A stretch of DNA of 41,552 nucleotides from PBB1 sp046154125 (GTDB lineage Bacteria; Pseudomonadota; Gammaproteobacteria; Burkholderiales; Burkholderiaceae_C), in assembly GCA_046154125.1 (NCBI GenBank), contig JBJXEJ010000188.1:1-41552 (forward strand), read 5' to 3'. This document shows, one piece after another, positions 8,221 through 17,569 of this stretch. The position numbers and the translations under genes are program-made. The notes under the pieces are model-generated. The model saw only the letters and a program-made list of their open reading frames with translations, had not been told where the DNA came from and did not search any database. Within the stretch, counting starts at the first letter, position 1. The number at the start of each line of letters is the position of its first letter.

Positions 8221-8376
8221 ATGATTGATGTGAACACCCTGCGCATCGCCGTCACCCTGCTTTCGCTCGGCGCCTTCATCGGCATCGTGTGCTGGGCCTG
8301 GTCCCGCGGCAACGCCGCGAGCTTCGCCGAGGCCGCGAGACTTCCCCTGATCGAAGACGAAGGGAGCGCGCGATGA
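8221..8376 (+). CDS. ccoQ: CcoQ, small cbb3 oxidase subunit
   Basis: A 51-residue protein with one transmembrane helix (VTLLSLGAFIGIVCWAWS) and a short polar tail ending EDEGSAR. Position between ccoO and ccoP, size and topology identify CcoQ, a non-catalytic subunit that affects complex stability in other species. The stop overlaps the ccoP start by four bases (ATGA at 8373-8376). Confidence 0.9.
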   Translation: MIDVNTLRIAVTLLSLGAFIGIVCWAWSRGNAASFAEAARLPLIEDEGSAR

Positions 8377-9287
8377 GCGACTTCTTCTCCAATGGCTGGT
8401 CGGTGTTCGTCGCCGCGGCCTCAATCATCTCGATGCTGGCCTGCCTGGCGCTGCTGGCGGTCGCCGCGCGGCGCCGGGTGATGTCCGGAGACAACACCAC
8501 CGGCCACGTCTGGGACGTCGACCTGAAGGAGTTGAACAACCCGCTTCCGCGTTGGTGGATGTGGCTGTTCATCATCACCGTGGTGTTCAGCTTTGCCTAC
8601 CTGGCGCTCTATCCCGGTGCGGGCAGCCGTGCCGGCACGCTGGGCTGGACCAGCGCCGGGCAGCACCAGGCGGAGCAGGAAGCTGCGCGCGCAGCGATGC
8701 AGCCGGTCTATGCACGCTACGCCGCGGCATCGGCCGAGACGCTGATGCAGGACCCGGCGGCCATGGGGATCGGCGAGCGCCTGTTCGTCAACAACTGTGC
8801 CGCGTGCCACGGCTCGGATGCGCACGGAAGCAAGGGCTTCCCGAACCTGACCGACGGCGACTGGCTGCATGGTGGAGATCACGCAACCATCATCAAGACC
8901 ATCACCGAAGGGCGGGTCGGCATGATGCCGCCGCTCGCTGCGGTGGTCGGTGATGCGAAGGATCTGCACAACGTGGCCCAGTACGTCTTGAGCCTGTCGG
9001 GCGCGCCGCACGACGCGGCCGCGGCAACGGCCGGGCAGGCCAAGTTCGCGATCTGCGCCGGGTGCCACGGCGTCGACGGCAAGGGCAACCAGGTCGTCGG
9101 TGCCCCGAACCTGACCGACAAGATCTGGCTGCACGGCTTTGGCGAGGACGCGATCATCGCGATGGTCACCAACGGCAAGACGAACGTGATGCCTGCACAG
9201 GCGCAACGTCTCACGACCGAGCAGATTCATGTGCTGGGCGCCTATGTGATGAGCCTGTCACGCAACCACGCTCCGGCCGCACCCTGA
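8373..9287 (+). CDS. ccoP: CcoP, cbb3 oxidase diheme cytochrome c subunit
   Basis: A 304-residue protein with two N-terminal membrane helices separated by the typical HVWDVDLKELNNPLPRWW loop. Two heme c motifs follow, CAACH (Cys142-His146) and CAGCH (Cys228-His232). Axial methionines are available in GRVGMMPP and TNVMPAQ. The two-helix N-terminal region of about 80 residues is the long form of CcoP. The product receives electrons from soluble cytochromes or the bc1 complex. The alternative upstream ATG at 8289 is discarded, as 8373 overlaps the ccoQ stop and begins with the family's MSDFFSNGWS. Confidence 0.97.
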   Translation: MSDFFSNGWSVFVAAASIISMLACLALLAVAARRRVMSGDNTTGHVWDVDLKELNNPLPRWWMWLFIITVVFSFAYLALYPGAGSRAGTLGWTSAGQHQAEQEAARAAMQPVYARYAAASAETLMQDPAAMGIGERLFVNNCAACHGSDAHGSKGFPNLTDGDWLHGGDHATIIKTITEGRVGMMPPLAAVVGDAKDLHNVAQYVLSLSGAPHDAAAATAGQAKFAICAGCHGVDGKGNQVVGAPNLTDKIWLHGFGEDAIIAMVTNGKTNVMPAQAQRLTTEQIHVLGAYVMSLSRNHAPAAP

Positions 9288-9313
9288 AAGATCGATCCCT
9301 TGAAGTACCCAGC

Positions 9314-10765
<1,452 letters not shown>

Positions 10766-10787
10766 GCGCCGCTTTCCAGGAGTTGCC

Positions 10788-11033
10788 ATGCTGAATACCG
10801 TTGCGTCCACCGTGCGTACGCCCCGACCCTGGTGGCGCGAGCCGATGATGTGGATCGTGATCGGAGGGCCTGCGATCGTGGTGATCGCCGCCATCACGAC
10901 CGGGGTCATCGCCTGGCGCGGCGCCGACGAGGTGGTGCTCGATCCGGTCGTCGTCGATCCTTCGCCGGTCGCCGTCAACCCGGGACTTGAACCCGCGATG
11001 AAGGCCCGCAACCACGCGGCAACGCCGCGTTGA
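10788..11033 (+). CDS. Short FixH/CcoH-like membrane protein
   Basis: An 81-residue protein with one helix (MMWIVIGGPAIVVIAAITTGVIA), preceded by PRPWWREP. The PWWxxPxMWxVxGGPAxVV pattern resembles the start of betaproteobacterial FixH/CcoH proteins, but the periplasmic domain of full-length FixH (about 150 residues in total) is reduced to some 35 residues. CAGGAG (10778-10783) precedes ATG 10788. Position after ccoG supports a role in oxidase assembly. FixH assignment is inferred from place and N-terminus. Confidence 0.7.
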   Translation: MLNTVASTVRTPRPWWREPMMWIVIGGPAIVVIAAITTGVIAWRGADEVVLDPVVVDPSPVAVNPGLEPAMKARNHAATPR

Positions 11034-11035
11034 GC

Positions 11036-11272
11036 ATGAAGGCCGCGACCCTCCGGCGCAGCATGCAGATCCTGTGGCCCGCCTTCGTCATGGCGGGTGT
11101 GGTCGAGATGCTGGTTTTCGCCGTGGTCGATCCGGGCGACTTGCGCTGGTTCGGCGGAGAGGTCTTCGACTGGTCGCGCCCGGCGGTCTACACGATGAGC
11201 TTCATGCTCTTCTGGGCGCTGATCGCCACGGCTGGGGCGATCACGATGCTGCTGGTGGTCGAAGAGCCGTAG
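11036..11272 (+). CDS. Small two-helix membrane protein in cco cluster
   Basis: A 78-residue protein with two hydrophobic segments, LWPAFVMAGVVEMLVFAVV and YTMSFMLFWALIATAGAITMLLVV, linked by a short polar loop (DPGDLRWFGGEVFDWSRP). It begins 2 nt after the FixH-like stop, so it belongs to the same transcript. Such small membrane proteins are common between ccoG and hemN in related genomes, but I know no assigned function. TTG 11030 is an alternative start adding two residues. Confidence 0.75.
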   Translation: MKAATLRRSMQILWPAFVMAGVVEMLVFAVVDPGDLRWFGGEVFDWSRPAVYTMSFMLFWALIATAGAITMLLVVEEP

Positions 11273-11273
11273 A

Positions 11274-11314
11274 TTGATCGGCGTCAAACTGTTCGTCAGC
11301 AGCGTGGGCACAGT
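11274..11314 (+). promoter_or_regulatory. FNR box and possible promoter upstream of hemN
   Basis: TTGATCGGCGTCAA at 11274-11287 matches the FNR consensus with one changed base (ATCAA to GTCAA). It begins immediately after the stop of the small membrane gene. Its centre at 11280.5 puts a class II (-41.5) start near 11322, which coincides with the hemN ATG. CACAGT at 11309-11314 could serve as the -10. Control of hemN by FNR-type proteins is well known in other bacteria. Confidence 0.7.
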
Positions 11315-11320
11315 GCGCGC

Positions 11321-12736
11321 ATGACGAACGACCCCCTCACCACCGACCGGGTGGGACAGCTGCTTTCCCGGCTTGACGTGCCGGGGCCGCGCTACACCTC
11401 CTACCCGACCACAGACCGGTTCACCGACAACTTCGGTGCACATCAATACCGCGAGGCGTTGCGGCAACGCGCCCGCGATGCCGCAGATGGCAACGCTGCG
11501 CCGCTGTCGGTCTACGTGCACATTCCGTTCTGCGAATCGATCTGCTACTACTGCGCCTGCAACAAGGTGATCACCAAGCACCACGAGTCTGCAGGCGAGT
11601 ATCTGGCCGCGTTGCGGCGCGAGGTCGAGTTGCATCTGGATCTGCTGGGTCACGGAGACCCACTGACGCAGCTGCATTTCGGCGGTGGATCGCCGACCTT
11701 CCTCAGCGACGGTGAGCTCGCACAACTGATGACCTTGCTGCGCGAATCATTCGGCATGACACCGGACGCCGAGGTTTCGATCGAGGTCGACCCTCGCACG
11801 GTCGATGCAGGTCGGTTGCAGCATCTGGCGAAGCTCGGTTTCAACCGGCTCAGTTTCGGCGTGCAGGATTTCGATCCCGAGGTGCAGAAGGCGGTGCATC
11901 GCGAGCAGCCCTATGAAGCGGTCGCGACGCTGATGCAGCAGGCCCGCGAGATCGGATTCGCGTCGATCAACGCCGACCTGATCTACGGGCTGCCGCGCCA
12001 GACCCCGGTCACCTTCGCACGCACGGTGGCGCAGATGGGCGAGTTGCGCCCGGATCGCATCGCGCTGTACGCCTATGCCCACCTGCCCCAGCGGTTCAAG
12101 CCGCAACGCCGCATCCATGCCCACGAACTGCCTCCGGCTGGCGAGCGCGTGCACATGCTTCGGGCCGCGATCAGCGGCTTTCAGGGCCTGGGCTACACGC
12201 ACATCGGCATGGACCATTTCGCGCTGCCAGACGACCCGCTCGCGGTGGCCAAGCGCGACGGCCAGTTGCACCGGAATTTCCAGGGTTACAGCACGCAGGC
12301 CGACTGCGACCTGATCGGACTTGGCGTGTCAGCGATCGGCAAGATCGGCCGCTGCTACAGCCAGAACGACAAGACGCTGTCCTCGTACTATGAAGCGATA
12401 GCGCAGTCGCAGCTCGCATCCGTGCGCGGCCTTGAGCTCGAATCCGAGGACGTGCTGCGCCGCGACGTGATCATGGCGCTGATGTGCCAGGGTCGGGTCG
12501 AGTTCGACACGATCGAGCGGGACCACGCAGTAGGCATGCAGAAGTGCTTCGCCAGCGAGCTTGAGCGCCTGCGGCCGCTCGAAGCCCAGGGCCTGGTGGC
12601 GCTGGAGCCAGCGGCCATCCAGGTGACCCCGCTGGGGTGGTACTTCGTGCGCGCCATCGCCATGGTGTTCGACCGCTATCTGCCGGTCGAAACCCATCGC
12701 GAGGTGCATTTCCAGGGCTACTCGCGTGTGGTTTGA
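11321..12736 (+). CDS. hemN: HemN, oxygen-independent coproporphyrinogen III oxidase
   Basis: A 471-residue radical-SAM enzyme converting coproporphyrinogen III to protoporphyrinogen IX without oxygen, in the cytoplasm. The N-terminus GPRYTSYPT matches true HemN, not the HemW look-alikes. The cluster motif is CESICYYCAC (Cys71, Cys75, Cys78 plus Cys80), and GGGSPTFL and SFGVQDFDPEVQKAVHR are further family motifs. Length is normal. The ATG has no recognisable Shine-Dalgarno, and the predicted transcription start falls on it. It supplies heme for the cbb3 oxidase under low oxygen, fitting the shared FNR boxes. Confidence 0.96.
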   Translation: MTNDPLTTDRVGQLLSRLDVPGPRYTSYPTTDRFTDNFGAHQYREALRQRARDAADGNAAPLSVYVHIPFCESICYYCACNKVITKHHESAGEYLAALRREVELHLDLLGHGDPLTQLHFGGGSPTFLSDGELAQLMTLLRESFGMTPDAEVSIEVDPRTVDAGRLQHLAKLGFNRLSFGVQDFDPEVQKAVHREQPYEAVATLMQQAREIGFASINADLIYGLPRQTPVTFARTVAQMGELRPDRIALYAYAHLPQRFKPQRRIHAHELPPAGERVHMLRAAISGFQGLGYTHIGMDHFALPDDPLAVAKRDGQLHRNFQGYSTQADCDLIGLGVSAIGKIGRCYSQNDKTLSSYYEAIAQSQLASVRGLELESEDVLRRDVIMALMCQGRVEFDTIERDHAVGMQKCFASELERLRPLEAQGLVALEPAAIQVTPLGWYFVRAIAMVFDRYLPVETHREVHFQGYSRVV

Positions 12737-12770
12737 CGCCACTCGGCGTCCCGCGATAGCGTTGCGGCCA
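12733..12770 (+). promoter_or_regulatory. Possible sigma70 promoter overlapping the hemN stop
   Basis: TTGACG (12733-12738), 18-bp spacer, TAGCGT (12757-12762). The predicted start falls at about 12769-12770, on or next to the ATG of the downstream membrane gene, which has no Shine-Dalgarno. The spacer also contains the inverted repeat GACGCC-ACTC-GGCGTC (12735-12750). Prediction only. Confidence 0.35.
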
Positions 12771-13462
12771 TGGACACTGCGCTGATCCTCGGGGCCGGGC
12801 TGATGGGCCTGGCCGGCATGCCTCACTGCGCGGCGATGTGCGGCGCGCCGTGTGCAGCCTTGACGCAACGCTGCGGCGGTCAGGCTCGTCGTGGCTTGAT
12901 GGCGGGGTTCACGATGGGCCGCATGCTGAGCTACGCCGCGGGCGGCGCGGCCGTCGCGGCAAGCGTGGGCGCGGTGACCGTGCTGGGTTCGATGGCGCCG
13001 GTGCTGCGCCCGCTGTGGACGCTGCTTCATCTCGCGGTGCTCGGTCTCGGTCTGTGGATGTTGCTGACCGGCCGCCAACCGGCGTGGTGGTCGCGACTGG
13101 GTTCGACGCCGGTGCTTGCCGCCGAACCACCGGCCGGCTGGCAGCGAATGGCGGCTCCACTGCGTGCCGGCGCGGCCGGCGGCATGCTGCTGGCATTGCC
13201 CTGCGGCCTGCTTCAATCGGCCCTGCTGATTGCCGCCCTGGCCAACACACCGATGCAGGGCGCGCTCGCAATGGCGAGCTTCGCGGCAGCTTCTTCGCTC
13301 GGCCTGTGGCTGCCGGGTGTGCTGGGTTCACGCACCCCGGGCGGCAGCTCCGTCAGCGTGCTGATGCTGCGCCTGGCAGGCGCCACCTTGGTGGCGGCTT
13401 CGGCGTGGGCACTGACGCACGACCTGTGGCTGCGCTGGTCAGCCTGGTGTCAGACGGGCTGA
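12770..13462 (+). CDS. TauE/SafE-like (DsbD_2/CcdA-related) membrane protein
   Basis: A 230-residue protein with about six helices and an N-terminal MPHCAAMCGAPCAAL. The HCxxMCG motif characterises the sulfite-exporter/DsbD_2-type transmembrane proteins found next to cbb3 oxidase genes in many proteobacteria. There they are thought to act in copper or thiol handling during oxidase maturation. A second conserved turn, LLALPCGLLQSALLIAALA, holds a further cysteine, so the pair Cys-Cys across the two halves resembles the CcdA arrangement. The gene follows hemN by 33 nt. Substrate is inferred, not seen. Confidence 0.8.
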   Translation: MDTALILGAGLMGLAGMPHCAAMCGAPCAALTQRCGGQARRGLMAGFTMGRMLSYAAGGAAVAASVGAVTVLGSMAPVLRPLWTLLHLAVLGLGLWMLLTGRQPAWWSRLGSTPVLAAEPPAGWQRMAAPLRAGAAGGMLLALPCGLLQSALLIAALANTPMQGALAMASFAAASSLGLWLPGVLGSRTPGGSSVSVLMLRLAGATLVAASAWALTHDLWLRWSAWCQTG

Positions 13463-13490
13463 CGCCCTTGGACTGACGCAGAATCGCAGG

Positions 13491-14219
13491 GTGACCGCCG
13501 CCACCCACATCGCCATCGTCGACGACGAGCCCGACATCACGCAGTTGCTGGCGGGTTACCTCGGTCGACACGGGTTCCGGGTCAGCGAACTCGCCTCCGG
13601 CCATGCGCTGACGGCCCTGATGCCAACCGATCCGCCCGATCTGGTGCTGCTCGATCTGGGCCTGCCCGGCGAGGACGGTTTCGCGATCGCCCGCGCGTTG
13701 CGCGAGCACTGGCACTGCGGGCTGATCATCCTCACTGGGCGGGGCGACGCGGTCGACAAGGTGGTCGGACTGGAGATCGGTGCCGACGACTATGTGACGA
13801 AGCCTTTCGACCTTCGCGAGCTCCTGGCACGCATCAAGGCGGTGCTGCGTCGCCTCACGCCTGTCACGGCACCCGCCGTGGAAGCTCCACAGGCGGGTCG
13901 AGAACGATTGTGTTTCGAACACTGGGAGCTCGACGTGGCCTCCCGGCAGCTCACCGGCCCCGCGGCTCGCGCTGTCGCGCTGACCGCTGGCGAGTTCGAC
14001 CTGCTTTGCGTGCTCGCTCGCCATGCCGGGCGGGTGCTGTCACGTGATTTCCTCCTTGAGCAGACGAGGGGACGCGAGGCTGCGCCGTTCGACAGGACGA
14101 TCGACGTGCAGATCGGGCGCTTGCGGCGCAAGCTCGATGACGATCCAGACGACCCACGCATCATCAAGGCCGTGCGCGGTGCCGGCTACATGCTGGTGCC
14201 CGCGGTGACCACACGTTGA
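13491..14219 (+). CDS. OmpR/PhoB-family response regulator
   Basis: A 242-residue two-domain regulator. The receiver domain (about 5-120) has the acidic pair Asp11-Asp12, phospho-acceptor Asp55 in LVLLDLGLPG, Thr82 and Lys104 in YVTKPFDL. The winged-helix domain (about 140-238) carries ALTAGEFDLLCVLARHAGRV and TIDVQIGRLRRKLDDDP. The GTG start at 13491 lacks a spaced Shine-Dalgarno, and CAGAAT sits at 13479-13484. The following hybrid kinase is its likely partner: the two are adjacent, with TTG 14216 overlapping the stop or ATG 14237 just after. The target genes are unknown. Confidence 0.93.
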   Translation: MTAATHIAIVDDEPDITQLLAGYLGRHGFRVSELASGHALTALMPTDPPDLVLLDLGLPGEDGFAIARALREHWHCGLIILTGRGDAVDKVVGLEIGADDYVTKPFDLRELLARIKAVLRRLTPVTAPAVEAPQAGRERLCFEHWELDVASRQLTGPAARAVALTAGEFDLLCVLARHAGRVLSRDFLLEQTRGREAAPFDRTIDVQIGRLRRKLDDDPDDPRIIKAVRGAGYMLVPAVTTR

Positions 14220-14236
14220 ACACCGGGGGCACCCCG

Positions 14237-16327
14237 ATGAAATGCCCTGCGACACCGCCTGCTGCCACGCCCGCCGTGGAATCGATCTACCGTTCGCTCT
14301 TCAGCGCCTACCCGGACGCGCTGCTGCTGGTTGATCACTGCGGCAGCATCTTGCTGGCCAACCCGGAGGCGGAGCGTCTGCTCGGCTACGGCACCGGCGA
14401 ACTGTCCGGCCTGACGGTGGACGTGCTGGTGCCGGACGCGATTCGGCCTCGCCACGCAGCGTATCGCGAGGCCTACAGCCACAAGCCGAAGTCCCGCCCG
14501 ATGGGCACGCAGATGGAGCTGGTCGCAAGGCGACGCGACGGCCGCGAGGTGATGGTGGAGATCGCACTGAGCCCGCTGGAGATCGAGGGGCACCCGTATG
14601 TGGTGGCTGCGATCCGTGGCATCGAGGCCTATCCGCGGGTGAAACAAGCGTTGCAGCGGGCCCGCTACAGCGAATTCGTCGCGCAGATGGGGCGACTCGC
14701 GGTCGATACGCGGGACCCGCAATTGCTGCTGCAACAGGTACCGGCGGTCGCTGCCGATGCACTGCAGGTCGACGCGGCGGTCGTGTTCCTGCTGGAAACC
14801 AGCCGGCTCGAGTTCCACGTGGCGGGCGGCGTTGGCCTGCTGGCGGGCGAAGGCCTCGGCAGCCGCTGGCCGAACCGGCCCGACACGCCGCCCGGTTTCA
14901 TCCTGGCACACGGCCGGCCGGTCACGGTCGCCGACTACCGAACCGAGCGTCGCTTCACGGTGCCGCCAGCCTACCTGTCGCAAGGGCTGGTGAGTGCGTT
15001 GGCCGTACCACTGGTCGATCGGGGTCAGATCATCGGCGTTCTGTCGGTGCGCTCGCGCCAGCCCGAGCGCTTCGGCGCGGACGAGTTGCACTTTCTCGAA
15101 TCGCTGTCGAACCTGCTCGCGGCCAGCCTGCAGCGATCGCAGAGCGAAGAGGCGCTGAATCATGCGCAGCGCATGGAAAGCGTCGGACAGCTGACGGGCG
15201 GCATCGCCCACGATTTCAACAACCTGCTCACCGTGATCCAGGGCAACCTGCAGGTGCTCGAAGAGCATCCGGCGTTGGAGGCCGATGCGGGGGCACAACA
15301 GATGGTGGCAGCGGCGGCTCGTGCCAGCCGGCGGGGCGCCGAGCTGACCGGCAAGCTGCTGGCATTCTCGCGGCGCCAGCAACTCAGCCCGACCGAGGTC
15401 GATGTCGGCGAGCTGATCAAGTCGCTGGCCGACATGTTGCGCCGCACGCTGGATCAACGCATCCGCATCGAGGTGGCATCGGACGCAGAGGGTCTGCGCT
15501 GCGAGGTCGACGCCGGCCAGCTCGAGTCGGCGCTGCTCAATATCGCGATCAACTCTCGCGATGCCATGCCCGAAGGTGGAACGCTGTCGTTTACCTGCGC
15601 GCCCTGCGTGTCCTTCCCGCCGGACGTGGCCGCTGAACTGGGCGAACGTGCCCGGCGCGGGGCCTTTGTCAAACTCGTGATCACCGACACCGGGGAGGGG
15701 ATGACAGAAGCCGTCCGCGAACGGGTGTTCGAGCCTTTTTTCACGACCAAGGAACTGGGGCGCGGGACGGGCCTGGGCATGAGCACGGTCTACGGATTCG
15801 TCAAGCAGTCACGGGGATCGATACGACTCGACACCGCACCGGGCGCCGGCACCGAAGTCGCGCTATACCTCCCGCGGGTTCGCGGCGCTGTCGAGCACGA
15901 AAGCCCGGCCACCGACTCTTCCGAGGGTCTGCCCGCGGGGCTGCAGGTGATGCTGGTCGAGGACGACGCCGACGTGCGCAGCGTCGTCGAGCAGTTTCTC
16001 CTGTCGCTGGGCTGCAGCGTCAGCGCATTCGATCACGCCGAGCCCGCGCTGGCGAGCCTTGGCGCTGGAGAGCGCTGTCGAATTCTGCTGACCGACATTG
16101 CGCTGGGCGCCGGCATGCGCGGGACCGAACTCGCGCGCCAGGTTCGGTTGCGCTGGCCGGAAGTGGCCGTGCTGTTGATGTCGGGCTACTCGTCTGAACT
16201 GCTGCAGTCGCCCGGAGGCGCAGATGCGCCGTGGGAGTTGCTGCGCAAGCCCTACGAGCGTTCAGACCTGGCTCGGGCCATCGCAAACGCCCTGAAATCA
16301 TGTCCTTCGCCCTTGCCCGACAGTTGA
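14237..16327 (+). CDS. Soluble PAS-GAF hybrid histidine kinase with receiver domain
   Basis: A 696-residue protein without membrane helices, so the signal is sensed in the cytoplasm. Order: PAS (about 15-120, LFSAYPDALLLVDHCGSILLAN); GAF (about 150-300); a dimerisation helix with phospho-acceptor His325 in GGIAHDFNNLLTVI; HATPase (N-box LLNIAINSRDAMPEGG, ITDTGEGM, FEPFFTTKELGRGTGLGMSTVYGF); and a C-terminal receiver with Asp620 in LLTDIALG. There is no HPt domain, so the receiver may be a phosphate sink or an allosteric switch, while the OmpR-type regulator just upstream would be the output. ATG 14237 has GGGGGC upstream; TTG 14216 is an alternative. The ligand of PAS or GAF cannot be told. 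Confidence 0.92.
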   Translation: MKCPATPPAATPAVESIYRSLFSAYPDALLLVDHCGSILLANPEAERLLGYGTGELSGLTVDVLVPDAIRPRHAAYREAYSHKPKSRPMGTQMELVARRRDGREVMVEIALSPLEIEGHPYVVAAIRGIEAYPRVKQALQRARYSEFVAQMGRLAVDTRDPQLLLQQVPAVAADALQVDAAVVFLLETSRLEFHVAGGVGLLAGEGLGSRWPNRPDTPPGFILAHGRPVTVADYRTERRFTVPPAYLSQGLVSALAVPLVDRGQIIGVLSVRSRQPERFGADELHFLESLSNLLAASLQRSQSEEALNHAQRMESVGQLTGGIAHDFNNLLTVIQGNLQVLEEHPALEADAGAQQMVAAAARASRRGAELTGKLLAFSRRQQLSPTEVDVGELIKSLADMLRRTLDQRIRIEVASDAEGLRCEVDAGQLESALLNIAINSRDAMPEGGTLSFTCAPCVSFPPDVAAELGERARRGAFVKLVITDTGEGMTEAVRERVFEPFFTTKELGRGTGLGMSTVYGFVKQSRGSIRLDTAPGAGTEVALYLPRVRGAVEHESPATDSSEGLPAGLQVMLVEDDADVRSVVEQFLLSLGCSVSAFDHAEPALASLGAGERCRILLTDIALGAGMRGTELARQVRLRWPEVAVLLMSGYSSELLQSPGGADAPWELLRKPYERSDLARAIANALKSCPSPLPDS

Positions 16328-16336
16328 GGCCCTGTC

Positions 16337-16351
16337 GCGCAGCCGCTGCGC
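16337..16351. terminator. Short palindrome between convergent genes
   Basis: GCGCAGC-C-GCTGCGC at 16337-16351 lies between the kinase stop and the stop of the Crp/Fnr gene. It can form a 5-bp stem with a 5-nt loop. No T-run on either side, so termination is only a guess. Confidence 0.25.
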
Positions 16352-17131
16352 TCAGTGCAGCGTCGCCGCTGCCAGGCTGCGATCCACGAAGGCGCTGAGC
16401 GCGGCGATGTCCGGGATTTCGACATCACGACGGCCCTTCTCGGAAAAGCCGATGACCTTGTCGCGTGCGAGGCGCGAAAGCGCGCGGCTGACGGTTTCTA
16501 GCTTCATGCCGAGAAAATTGCCGATCTCGGCGCGGGTCATCCGCAGCGTGATGCAGTCGGTGCGAAGTCCGCGTTCCTCGAGCGTGTCGGCCCAGTTGCG
16601 CAGGAAATCGGCCACGCGGGCGTCGGCTGGCAAAGTGCACATCGCCATCATCGAATCGCGGTCGCGGGCCAATTCACGGCTCATCGCGGTGTGCACCGCG
16701 GCCATCAGCATCGGCGTGCGGCTGCAGGCTTCGAGCAGCGCGTCGTAGCGAATCATCCAGACCTCGCCGGTGTCCATGGCGATCGCGTCGCAGCCGTAGC
16801 AGCCTTCGGCGATGCCGTCGAAACCGAGCCAGTCACCCTTGAAATGCAGGCCAACTACCTGCTCGCGGCCATCGGCAGAGACATTCACCGTCTTGAACAT
16901 GCCGGCATGAACAACGTACAGGCTGTCGAAGGCATCTCCCGCGCGGTAAACCGGTTCGCCTGCGCGCACGACTCGACGCACCACCTTCAGTTCGGCGTCG
17001 ATCAGCGCAAGCAACTGCGCGATTCGCTCGCCCGCGGGACGCCGGGGAGCGGTGATCGGGGTCGTGCAGGAGGTCAGGGCCGGTTGGGTCGTCGGGCACT
17101 GGACGATCGAGGCGGGAATAGGCGTGTGCAT
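16352..17131 (-). CDS. Crp/Fnr-family regulator with FNR-type DNA-recognition helix
   Basis: A 259-residue protein. A cyclic-nucleotide-binding-like beta barrel spans about 45-150 (RAGEPVYRAGDAFDSLYVVHAG), then a long dimer helix, then a HTH_Crp domain. Its recognition helix LETVSRALSRLARDKV holds Glu212, Ser215 and Arg216, the residues by which FNR reads TTGAT boxes. The standard FNR cluster (CxxCxxxxxC near the N-terminus plus a cysteine after the barrel) is absent. The protein has instead Cys12, Cys22, Cys111 and Cys114, the last two in GCYGC. It probably controls ccoN and hemN, judging by the FNR boxes at 6040 and 11274. Whether it senses oxygen, and how, is open. Confidence 0.9.
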   Translation of the reverse strand: MHTPIPASIVQCPTTQPALTSCTTPITAPRRPAGERIAQLLALIDAELKVVRRVVRAGEPVYRAGDAFDSLYVVHAGMFKTVNVSADGREQVVGLHFKGDWLGFDGIAEGCYGCDAIAMDTGEVWMIRYDALLEACSRTPMLMAAVHTAMSRELARDRDSMMAMCTLPADARVADFLRNWADTLEERGLRTDCITLRMTRAEIGNFLGMKLETVSRALSRLARDKVIGFSEKGRRDVEIPDIAALSAFVDRSLAAATLH

Positions 17132-17212
17132 GGTGGCGTCCTGATCAAGTTCTGGGAATGGACTCAGGTTAGGGCGCAGCCATCAACCGCCGAAGAACCA
17201 TGGGCGTCGATC

Positions 17213-17239
17213 GGTAACGCTGGGTGAACGGCCGGTAAC
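17213..17239. promoter_or_regulatory. Three helically phased direct repeats (GGTAAC type)
   Basis: GGTAAC (17213-17218), GGTGAAC (17223-17229) and GGTAAC (17234-17239), with starts 10 and 11 bp apart, so all lie on one face of the helix. The first and third copies are extended on the left as CGGTAAC. Tandem repeats with a 10-11 bp period are typical of binding sites for OmpR/PhoB-family regulators, and such a regulator is encoded about 3 kb away at 13491. They lie 82-108 bp upstream of the Crp/Fnr start codon. Confidence 0.45.
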
Positions 17240-17266
17240 AGTTTTTCGATCCAGCATGCGCTTCAG

Positions 17267-17280
17267 CTGACGTGGATCAA
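17267..17280. promoter_or_regulatory. FNR-like site in the crp/fnr upstream region
   Basis: CTGACGTGGATCAA fits TTGAT-N4-ATCAA at eight of ten specified positions, with a perfect right half-site. It lies 136-149 bp before the Crp/Fnr start, so autoregulation or control of the divergent gene is possible. The two mismatches make it a weak site. Confidence 0.35.
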
Positions 17281-17569
17281 GCCCGGCACGCCACCGGTCG
17301 CTACCCTTGGCTGACGGAGTTCCTCCAATGGACCCCGGCGCATCCACTGGAAAAGGGTGTTGTTTCGGCCTGATGCCCCGGAATCACGCGGGCAGACCTC
17401 GCTTGACCAAAGGCTGCTTGTCGAGCGCACACCGGCGCCAGGCAGAGTCTCGGCGCCTTTGATGCGCTGAAGTCTGTCCAAGTGACGCGGCGATCGGATC
17501 GAGGCTTGTGTGGAACGCCGGAATCCGGGTGCGGCGACTGCACGCTCGCGTCCTCTGGCATGCTTGGCA

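Larger units (their letters stand above)
17132..17569. other. 438-bp divergent intergenic region with regulatory repeats
   Basis: This separates the Crp/Fnr gene (leftward) from a methyltransferase gene (rightward). It holds three GGT(G)AAC direct repeats (17213-17239) and an FNR-like site (17267-17280), both listed separately. The remainder, 17281-17569, shows two GGCGCC hexamers at about 17433 and 17453 and no supported gene. Confidence 0.5.
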
